Assembly (NCBI RefSeq): GCF_900105615.1
Contig: NZ_LT630003.1
Coordinates: 3,980,501 to 4,044,500 of the forward strand
Direction: 5' to 3'
Source of the DNA: Lacrimispora sphenoides JCM 1415
Lineage (GTDB): Bacteria; Bacillota; Clostridia; Lachnospirales; Lachnospiraceae
DNA: 64,000 nucleotides
Position numbers and translations under genes: made by a program. Position 1 is the stretch's first letter, and the number at the start of each line of letters is the position of its first letter. Shown piece by piece: positions 58,190-64,000 of this stretch. Under the pieces are notes generated by a model that saw only the letters and a program-made list of their open reading frames with translations, did not search any database and was not told where the DNA came from.

Positions 58190-59188
58190 TTATTCCCCTT
58201 TCCTGAATAAATCCAGTGGATTCATGGTTACCAGAATCGCACCAAATACGATTACAAAAGAACCGATTACAATCGTAGGTGTCACTGCCTGTCCCAAAAA
58301 CAGGATACAGAAGAAAACTCCCCAGAACGCATAGGTTACATTTAAGGACATTCCCACAGCACATCCAACGGTGGAATTACTCTTATACCAGCAAAGGAAA
58401 GACACTGCGGCACTTAAGCCGGATACTACAAGCCAGATGGCTGGTATTCCTGCCATAAGTGTTCCGCCAAGAAGCCCCAGGCCTCCAACGATAGGAAGGA
58501 TCACGAATAAGTCTACAACACCGGAAATCAGCTGGCGTAAGTTTACTGCAACATCGGTATCGATCATGGCTCCGCCGTAAGTGGCAAATACACCTTCCAG
58601 GGCCCAGCAGATTGCTGCAACAAAGGAGAAGATAATTCCCAGTGTAAAGTTATCGCTGCCTTCCGGCTTCGTCCAGTTGATGATGATGGCACCGGCCACA
58701 CATACCAACATACCCATCATGACTCTCTTAGTGATTTTCTGTTTTAAGAAGATCCATGCAAAAATTGCTCCGAATAAACTGCATAATGCGGAAATCGGAA
58801 TCGCATAGGCACCGGCCATGGCAAGACCTACCAGATAAGCGCCATTGGCAATGGGGCCTCCGAGAATGGATCCGATGACAATCATTTTACCAGGGAATGT
58901 ATTAAGGCTTCTTCCCATCTCGCGGATACGGCCGCTTTTTGCATTATAAGCAGTCAGCCAGATTCCTGCGAAAAGATCGTTTAAGCCGGAGCACACATAT
59001 GGTCCTGCTAAAAGTCCTGCCGCACTGACAAGAGGTTCATAATATCCGGCCACCAGTACAAGTACGGTATAGATCCCGTATGTCAGTCCGGATAATGCAC
59101 CGGTTGTCATACCGGTTGTCCTGAATTTTTTATTGACTGCCGCCATTTTTGCATCCGCGGATACAGATGTCATTCCTTGGTTACTCAT
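58190..59188 (-). CDS. DMT/EamA family transporter (candidate choline importer)
   Basis: 332 residues with ten membrane segments and the two EamA repeats. It starts at the stop of the shell gene at 59188 (TAATG overlap). It is a close paralogue of the transporter at 59468. In choline loci of other bacteria a small cation transporter is present; a quaternary-amine importer is the simplest role, but efflux of trimethylamine cannot be excluded. Confidence 0.85.
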   Translation of the reverse strand: MSNQGMTSVSADAKMAAVNKKFRTTGMTTGALSGLTYGIYTVLVLVAGYYEPLVSAAGLLAGPYVCSGLNDLFAGIWLTAYNAKSGRIREMGRSLNTFPGKMIVIGSILGGPIANGAYLVGLAMAGAYAIPISALCSLFGAIFAWIFLKQKITKRVMMGMLVCVAGAIIINWTKPEGSDNFTLGIIFSFVAAICWALEGVFATYGGAMIDTDVAVNLRQLISGVVDLFVILPIVGGLGLLGGTLMAGIPAIWLVVSGLSAAVSFLCWYKSNSTVGCAVGMSLNVTYAFWGVFFCILFLGQAVTPTIVIGSFVIVFGAILVTMNPLDLFRKGE

Positions 59189-59478
59189 TATTTACACTCC
59201 TTTTTCTCTTTCGGAAGAATGGTTTCAACCTCAGCGTGAGGACGAGGAATTACGTGAACGGAAACCAGTTCTCCAACTCTCTGGGCTGCAGCCGCACCTG
59301 CATCGGTGGCTGCCTTTACCGCACCGACATCACCTCTTACCATAATGGTAACTAGACCGCCGCCGACAAATTCTTTTCCAACCAGAGTAACATTTGCTGC
59401 CTTTACCATTGCATCTGCAGCTTCGATAGAACCGATCAGGCCCTTTGTCTCAATCATTCCTAATGCATCAAATTTCAT
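59188..59478 (-). CDS. BMC-H hexameric shell protein
   Basis: 96 residues, the PduA/EutM type, nearly identical to the protein at 44325-44609 over the first 89 residues (differences F3, I18, V33, I45). The tail (PKEKKECK) differs and carries Lys and Cys. It overlaps the flanking transporter genes by 11 and 1 nt, so translation of the three is coupled. Confidence 0.97.
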   Translation of the reverse strand: MKFDALGMIETKGLIGSIEAADAMVKAANVTLVGKEFVGGGLVTIMVRGDVGAVKAATDAGAAAAQRVGELVSVHVIPRPHAEVETILPKEKKECK

Positions 59479-60442
59479 TGCTTACTTCCTCCTTTTTCAT
59501 GAGCAATTCAAATGGGTCTACGGATACTAAAACCGCCCCCAAAATGATAATAATGGAACCAATGATAATAGTCGGGGTCAATGGCTGTTTTAAAAACAGG
59601 ATACAAAACAGCACACCCCAGAACGCGTAGGTAATATTCAGTGACATTCCCATGGCGCAGCCTATTGTGCTGTTGGATTTATACCAGCACAAATAGGATA
59701 TTGCAGCGCAAAGTCCGGAAACCAGCAGCCACATAACCGGCGGTAATGAGAACAGGGTGCCTTTTAAAAGTCCCATGCCTCCCACCATCGGCAAAATAAC
59801 AATCAGATCCACAATACCGGATAATAGCTGGCGTATGTTGATTACCACATCGGTATCCAGCATGGCACTTCCGTAAGCTGCGAATACACCTTCCAAAGCC
59901 CAGCCGATGGCCGCAACAAACGCGCAGATGATCCCAAGGGTAAAATTAGTGCTGCCTTCCGGCTTTACCCAGTTGATGACAATCGCTCCAACCACACAGA
60001 TCACCATTCCAATGCCTACTCTGGGCACGATTTTCTGCTTTAGGAAAATCCTTGCAAACAATGCTCCAAAGAGTATGTACATGGCGGAAATCGGTATTGC
60101 GTAAGCTCCTGCCATGGCAAGTCCCATGAGGTATGCTCCACTTGCTATGGGTCCGCCAACCAGAGAGCCTATTAGAATAATTTTTCCTGGGAACAGGCGT
60201 AAGCTTCTTCCGATTTCCCGGATTCTTCCGGTCTTTACGTTATAAGCGGTCAGCCAGATGCCTGCAAACAAATCATTCAGGCCCGAGGTTACATAGGGAG
60301 CAGCAAACAACCCAACCGCTCCGGCAAGAGGCTTGTAATAACCGGCGATCAAAACGAATGTGGTATATAACCCATACATAAGACCGGATATCAAGCCTGT
60401 TGTAACGCCAATTGCTTTAAATTTTTTTCGTGCTTCCGTCAT
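59468..60442 (-). CDS. DMT/EamA family transporter (first gene of the cut operon)
   Basis: 324 residues, ten membrane segments in two EamA repeats. Strongly similar along its length to the transporter at 58190 (for example both have [15 protein letters not shown] and the CWYKSNST segment). It is the first gene after the MerR-type promoter, preceded by GGGGAAGG. A tandem duplication around the shell gene at 59188. Confidence 0.85.
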   Translation of the reverse strand: MTEARKKFKAIGVTTGLISGLMYGLYTTFVLIAGYYKPLAGAVGLFAAPYVTSGLNDLFAGIWLTAYNVKTGRIREIGRSLRLFPGKIILIGSLVGGPIASGAYLMGLAMAGAYAIPISAMYILFGALFARIFLKQKIVPRVGIGMVICVVGAIVINWVKPEGSTNFTLGIICAFVAAIGWALEGVFAAYGSAMLDTDVVINIRQLLSGIVDLIVILPMVGGMGLLKGTLFSLPPVMWLLVSGLCAAISYLCWYKSNSTIGCAMGMSLNITYAFWGVLFCILFLKQPLTPTIIIGSIIIILGAVLVSVDPFELLMKKEEVSNEI

Positions 60443-60519
60443 TTAAGTTTTCCTTCCCCAATTGGTGCTGCACAAAATTCAAGTTAGCATGTTTCTCTGC
60501 TTTTTTCTTCACGTTCAGC

Positions 60520-60533
60520 TGAAAACGTTTAGA
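60520..60533. promoter_or_regulatory. Catabolite-responsive element (cre) in the cut leader
   Basis: TGAAAACGTTTAGA matches the CcpA consensus TGWAARCGYTWNCW at 13 of 14 positions. It lies about 58-71 nt downstream of the expected transcription start, where bound CcpA could act as a roadblock. The remainder of 60443-60597 is an AT-rich leader with no gene. Confidence 0.65.
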
Positions 60534-60597
60534 AAACACATCACGCCTGTTAATGTTACTAATTTTACGGAGTCGCTTTGTGTTTTTCTATGCATTT

Positions 60598-60629
60598 AGT
60601 ATAAATCTTCCCCCTAGGGGAAATGTCAA
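60598..60629 (-). promoter_or_regulatory. cut operon promoter, MerR type with 20-bp spacer
   Basis: Minus strand -35 TTGACA (60624-60629) and -10 TATACT (60598-60603) are 20 bp apart, longer than normal. The spacer holds the dyad TTCCCCTAGGGGGAA. Long spacers with a dyad are the mark of MerR-activated promoters. A near copy lies before the merR gene at 61684-61715. Confidence 0.82.
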
Positions 60630-60689
60630 CAGGTTTTTAAACTTTTTTATGCTCCAAATATTGGGAGAATCGGTACCAGCCCGGAAAAC

Positions 60690-60738
60690 AAAAAAGGGCC
60701 CCCCTGGTACAGCATCTTTCTGAATACTGTATCCAGGG
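60690..60738 (-). terminator. merR terminator
   Basis: CCCTGG and TACAG arms (60702-60712 with the inverse ending at 60738, one-base bulge) form a hairpin; the minus strand continues into TTTTTT. Located between the merR stop (60764) and the cut promoter. Confidence 0.65.
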
Positions 60739-60763
60739 AAGCCAACTGCTAAAACATGCTCCC

Positions 60764-61597
60764 TTATTCCCTGTATATCGGAACAATGATCTCTGAAACA
60801 AACTCATCCCGGCTTCTGGTGGTCCAGTAATCCACAACATACCGTTCGAAGCTTTCTTTTCCGCACTTATAGCCCCTTTTAGCCGCCCATTTAAGTATTT
60901 TCTCATATTCTTCATCAATCGTTTCATGCTTTCCGATATGATAAACCGACGCAGCCATAAATCCTCCAAAGACCTGCCGGTTCAAACAGTTCCTGCATGG
61001 ATGAATGGCCTGCTGCATGATTCTGGTGCGGCTGCATTTGCCTGCCATCTTTTCCTCAAATGAATCAAATTTTAAAATTACCGGTCCTGTGATCTCATTC
61101 TCTTCATGCTCTAAGTGATTGGTCCATTCTATATTGATAATGGATTCCATGTAATTGTAGTCAAAGTCCTGCTCCATGCCGCAATAGGTCGCCGGCTGTA
61201 TATATTTTACGGCAACATCATGAACATCATTTTGAAGCACCAGTTTGGCTTCCTGTATCAGCTCATACCAGTCCTTAACCGCAATATAGCTGTTATGGAT
61301 CTGCTGCTCCTGAAGGCATAACTGGTCAATCTTGTTCCTGAAATTCTGTTCCAGGTAATAATAAGTATTTCCTTCGACCAACCCCTGCATCTCTTCCAGT
61401 TTAAATCCCATTTGCTTGTAGTATTTCACCACCGGAACAGTCAGAAGGGACTCTTTGTTATAATACCGATAGCTGTTTTCCTTGCAGATCATATCCGGAG
61501 ATATGATACCGATCTTATCATAAAACCTCAAAGCTTTTGTAGAAATGTTGCAGATCTTACTCACTTCCCCAATTGAGTACAATTTTTTTTCTTTCAT
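60764..61597 (-). CDS. MerR family transcriptional regulator of the cut operon
   Basis: 277 residues from the ATG at 61597 (GGGGG upstream). N-terminal MerR winged helix (YSIGEVSKICNISTKALRFYDKIG), a coiled-coil dimerisation helix (about 80-115), and a C-terminal GyrI-like effector domain with a CxxC pair (PCRNC). It sits upstream of the cut operon on the same strand with its own terminator. The matching 20-bp-spacer promoters suggest that it activates the operon and its own gene, perhaps in response to choline; the ligand is inferred. Confidence 0.9.
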   Translation of the reverse strand: MKEKKLYSIGEVSKICNISTKALRFYDKIGIISPDMICKENSYRYYNKESLLTVPVVKYYKQMGFKLEEMQGLVEGNTYYYLEQNFRNKIDQLCLQEQQIHNSYIAVKDWYELIQEAKLVLQNDVHDVAVKYIQPATYCGMEQDFDYNYMESIINIEWTNHLEHEENEITGPVILKFDSFEEKMAGKCSRTRIMQQAIHPCRNCLNRQVFGGFMAASVYHIGKHETIDEEYEKILKWAAKRGYKCGKESFERYVVDYWTTRSRDEFVSEIIVPIYRE

Positions 61598-61683
61598 TGA
61601 AACCCCCATAAGCATAAGCCTTGTCTATGTGTTCATTAATAGTTTCCCTCTTCAATTACGAGTTTATTTGTACTGATTAACTT

Positions 61684-61715
61684 AGTATAATCCTTCCTGT
61701 ATAGGGGAATGTCAA
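61684..61715 (-). promoter_or_regulatory. merR promoter, MerR type with 20-bp spacer
   Basis: TTGACA (61710-61715), a 20-bp spacer with TTCCCCTA and AGGAAGG arms, TATACT (61684-61689). Hexamers, spacer length and the CCCCTA half-site match the cut promoter at 60598-60629, which suggests autoregulation. Confidence 0.78.
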
Positions 61716-61776
61716 TAACTACTTATGTTATCTATTTTATACGAAAAAGCTGTCAACCGGAAGCAGTAAAAAACTG

Positions 61777-61826
61777 TAAAAAAAGACCACCAGATGTTCC
61801 GGTTAACCGGAAGACCCGTGGCCTTT
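61777..61826 (-). terminator. trxA terminator
   Basis: AAAGGCCAC / GTGGTCTTT arms (near 61781 and 61818-61826) with the inner palindrome CCGGTTAACCGG; seven Ts follow on the minus strand just after the trxA stop. Confidence 0.7.
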
Positions 61827-61833
61827 GCTGTAT

Positions 61834-62154
61834 TTATCTTAATTTCTCGATCATTTCAAGGACTTCTTTCTTGGATTTCACTCCCACGGAAGTGACTGCC
61901 GCCTTACCATCCTTAAAGATTACAAGGGTAGGAATACTCATAACCCTAAACTGTCCGGCTAAGTCCGGCTGCTGATCAACATCCACCTTGCCTACCTTAA
62001 CGCCGGGAAGATTCCCTTCAGCAATTTCGTCTATCACCGGTGCAAACATCTTACAGGGTCCGCACCAGGTCGCCCAAAAGTCCACCAGCACAATGCCGCT
62101 GTTATCTGCCACTTCTGTTTGAAAATTCTCCTGTGTTAATGTTAAAACTGCCAT
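61834..62154 (-). CDS. trxA: Thioredoxin
   Basis: 106 residues, the usual length. Active site WCGPC (WATWCGPCKMFAPV) and the cis-Pro segment MSIPTLVIFKDG. It reduces protein disulfides in the cytosol with thioredoxin reductase. Single gene with its own promoter, palindromic operator region and terminator. Confidence 0.97.
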   Translation of the reverse strand: MAVLTLTQENFQTEVADNSGIVLVDFWATWCGPCKMFAPVIDEIAEGNLPGVKVGKVDVDQQPDLAGQFRVMSIPTLVIFKDGKAAVTSVGVKSKKEVLEMIEKLR

Positions 62155-62364
62155 ATCATGTTCCTCCTTCTTGACTTGCTTTTTGTGTATTCACGAAAAG
62201 CGCCTTTTATTCATAATTATCTACATTACTCCGAAACCGGGAATGCGCCGATCATATAATGAACAGTACATCCTTTGCAATGTTTTCCAGCCAACGGTGC
62301 TCTTTTTTATAGTTTTATCATAATTATCTTAAATATCCCCGCTTTTTGGATTATTGCCCGGGAT

Positions 62365-62429
62365 AACTGTAACTTTGTGAGTTTCAGTATCTTTACTGTT
62401 ATTATAAAAGTTACAGTTGTATTTGTCAA
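62365..62429 (-). promoter_or_regulatory. trxA promoter within an inverted repeat
   Basis: Minus strand TTGACA (62424-62429), 17-bp spacer, TATAAT (62401-62406): a consensus sigma-A promoter. AACTGTAACTTT (62365-62376) and AAAGTTACAGTT (62407-62418) are a perfect 12-bp inverted repeat, one arm in the promoter spacer. TACAGTTGTA (62412-62421) also fits the TACAnnTGTA operator of BlaI/CopY repressors. The leader 62155-62364 shows no gene. Confidence 0.7.
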
Positions 62430-62443
62430 TAGATTTTTTTCAT

Positions 62444-63589
62444 TTACTTATAAAAGTCAAGGCCTAATTGCCCGCTTCTCTTTAAAAACTCGTCCTTGAC
62501 CTTCTGCAATCCGTCACCGGAGGATTCCTCACCTGTCTCAGACAATTTCCCATATTCCAGAGCATCAGAAGAGATCTTACCACCTTCATATCCTCCGCTC
62601 AGCTTCAGTCCAAGCTCAAATCTTTCATTATGATATGTAATATTAAACTCAGGGATCTGGAATGCCCTTTTCCCTTCCTGCCCATTGCCAAAATAGACCT
62701 TTGCGCTCATATCAAGCTTCCGTTCGCGGAGCATGATATTTCCTGCCACTGACAGCCCTCCATTAGACTCCAGTAAAAGGCTCATATCAGTCAGACCCTC
62801 CACTTTTATATCCGTAATATGCAGCCCCTTGTCAATGGTAAAGAATATGTCCTGAGTCTCTCCCTGGGTCTTCCGTTCCTCTAACATCTGTCCCCATTCT
62901 TTCATATCCTTTCCGGGCCCCTCCTTAAGCAGTTCTCCTACCTTACTCAAATAGGTATCAAAGAGACCGGAAGGGACTGATGCCTTAATGGTTACGCCAC
63001 TCTTATCCCTACTGACAAATTCCATATGGCTCTGGTTCATCATGTGGATGGTATCCTTTTTTAAGGTTTCAAGCTGATCCCTTAAATGGTCTCTCTCTTC
63101 CGGGACAATGGAAAAACCAATAACCTCTTTTAATGTATCCTGGCTGGTTCTTATGGTCGGTCCTATAATCCCAGGTATGGATATTAAGGCATTATCTCTG
63201 TCAGCCCAATAATGGACTCCGTCCCTTATGGCCCCAAGAAAATACACGTCAAGGCTTCCCTGGGAAAAGGTATGTTTTTCATCCCTTTGCTCCTTCCAGT
63301 TGATGCCAAACCCTCCCGGAAGTATCAGCACAGAGCGGCCATTCCAATCCACTTCATCCGCTATGAGCTTCAGGGAATCTTCTTCTGCCCCTTCTCCTTC
63401 TTTGTCTTTGCCCCATAGATCCATTAACCGCCCCCTGGTTTGCAATGCCGATCGGGTCAGGTAAAATCTTGCATAATGGATCGGAAGATAGTTCCATACC
63501 CAGACACCAAGAACTATTAAAAGCAGTACCACCCCGCCGGTCCAGGCCAGCCGCCGTCTGATTCCCGGCGGCTTTTTTTCCTTTCCCAT
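62444..63589 (-). CDS. Membrane-anchored protein of unknown function
   Basis: 381 residues from the ATG at 63589 (AGGGATC upstream). A Lys/Arg-rich N-terminus precedes one membrane segment (about 14-34). The rest is soluble and probably outside, with many beta strands (SGVTIKASVPSGLFDTYL, DIFFTIDKGLHITDIKVEG, in parts) and no Cys motif. No family recognised. It begins 1 nt after the YhgE/Pip-type gene stop, so the two are co-transcribed and may act together at the cell surface. Confidence 0.65.
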   Translation of the reverse strand: MGKEKKPPGIRRRLAWTGGVVLLLIVLGVWVWNYLPIHYARFYLTRSALQTRGRLMDLWGKDKEGEGAEEDSLKLIADEVDWNGRSVLILPGGFGINWKEQRDEKHTFSQGSLDVYFLGAIRDGVHYWADRDNALISIPGIIGPTIRTSQDTLKEVIGFSIVPEERDHLRDQLETLKKDTIHMMNQSHMEFVSRDKSGVTIKASVPSGLFDTYLSKVGELLKEGPGKDMKEWGQMLEERKTQGETQDIFFTIDKGLHITDIKVEGLTDMSLLLESNGGLSVAGNIMLRERKLDMSAKVYFGNGQEGKRAFQIPEFNITYHNERFELGLKLSGGYEGGKISSDALEYGKLSETGEESSGDGLQKVKDEFLKRSGQLGLDFYK

Positions 63590-63590
63590 C

Positions 63591-64000
63591 TTACATGATC
63601 CCTGTTTGGCTGAGTTTTTCTTCAAAAAATTCATTCAGTTTTAACACCTTCTTCCGCAATACGATTCCAACCAACAGTGATATAGGAATATAGACCAGCA
63701 CATTTCGTATATCTTTCCAATAATCATTCCCATAAGTACCTCCCACACACTCTCTCATTGCATTGATGAGATGAGTAAATGGAAGCAATGGGTTCACCAT
63801 CTGGAAAAACCGGGGAGTTACCTGTATGGGAAACGTACCGCCGGAGCCTGCCACCTGAATGACCATAAAGACTACTACAATCGCTTTGCCCACGTCCCCA
63901 AAGGAAACCGTCATGGAATAAATGATATTGGTGAATATAATACTGGCTGCCACAGCTGCCAGCACAAATTTCCCCGGATAAAGGCACTGGATCTTTAACA
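63591..64000 (-). CDS. YhgE/Pip-type membrane protein, C-terminal part
   Basis: The frame is open to the window edge, so only about the last 136 residues are seen. Four membrane segments with the VFMVIQVAGSGGTFPIQVTPRFFQ and LLPFTHLINAMRE segments (in parts) match the C-terminal ABC-2-like domain of YhgE/Pip proteins (phage infection protein, type VII secretion-related families). The N-terminal part lies outside. It shares a transcript with the unknown protein at 62444. Confidence 0.82.
   Translation of the reverse strand, partial: LKIQCLYPGKFVLAAVAASIIFTNIIYSMTVSFGDVGKAIVVVFMVIQVAGSGGTFPIQVTPRFFQMVNPLLPFTHLINAMRECVGGTYGNDYWKDIRNVLVYIPISLLVGIVLRKKVLKLNEFFEEKLSQTGIM

Overview
The window looks like a chromosomal piece of a low-to-mid GC Gram-positive anaerobe of the Lachnospiraceae, in the Lacrimispora / former Clostridium saccharolyticum neighbourhood. 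This is inferred from the gene families (DUF6062, AraC/ABC sugar modules, mtl-type PTS with a PRD regulator, choline-type glycyl-radical microcompartment), strong AGGAGG ribosome sites and sigma-A promoters. No rRNA, tRNA or CRISPR array was seen.

Layout. 1-6.0 kb: two Gfo/Idh/MocA oxidoreductases (the first cut by the window edge) divergent from an AraC regulator, then a two-component system with a DUF6062 gene. 6.2-14.2 kb: a sugar or polyol PTS locus with two EIIC-EIIB proteins, a PRD activator, one EIIA, a PfkB kinase and a Zn dehydrogenase. Its two promoters share the same operator and spacing. 14.5-17.8 kb: metK under a SAM-I riboswitch, divergent from an AGCS amino-acid symporter under a glycine riboswitch. 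17.8-22.2 kb: an ABC sugar importer (binding lipoprotein plus two permeases, no ATPase) divergent from its AraC regulator. 22.4-26.1 kb: metF, a PP2C-like phosphatase whose upstream region is split by an IS256-family element, and an acylphosphatase. 26.2-30.4 kb: galE, a NahK-like kinase and a nucleotidyltransferase, divergent from a second AraC paralogue. 30.4-36.7 kb: murA, a large envelope protein, a collagen-like GPX protein and a second nucleotidyltransferase. 36.8-44.2 kb: the complete F-type ATP synthase operon; its c subunit carries Na+-site residues. 44.3-61.7 kb: a choline (cut) bacterial microcompartment locus and its MerR regulator. 61.8-64 kb: thioredoxin, an unrecognised membrane-anchored protein and the end of a YhgE/Pip-type protein.

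The cut locus is the most notable system. It is a run of 21 genes on the minus strand: two paralogous DMT transporters (candidate choline importers), seven shell-protein genes with a hexameric-type BMC fold (five plain or extended BMC-H, one EutS type, one CutR/GrpU type), a pentameric EutN vertex protein, the choline TMA-lyase CutC and its activase CutD, an acylating aldehyde dehydrogenase, PduL and an iron alcohol dehydrogenase. EutP-, EutT-, EutJ- and EutQ-like accessory proteins and a small winged-helix-like protein complete it. Choline would be cleaved to trimethylamine and acetaldehyde, and the acetaldehyde dismuted to ethanol and acetyl-CoA/acetyl phosphate inside the shell. The second aldehyde dehydrogenase (CutB position) has lost both the catalytic Cys and the oxyanion Asn. 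The operon promoter and the merR promoter share a 20-bp-spacer MerR architecture, and a good cre site lies in the operon leader.

Start codons were chosen from ribosome-binding-site spacing and are often internal to the longest frame. All functional statements are from sequence reading; no database search was run.
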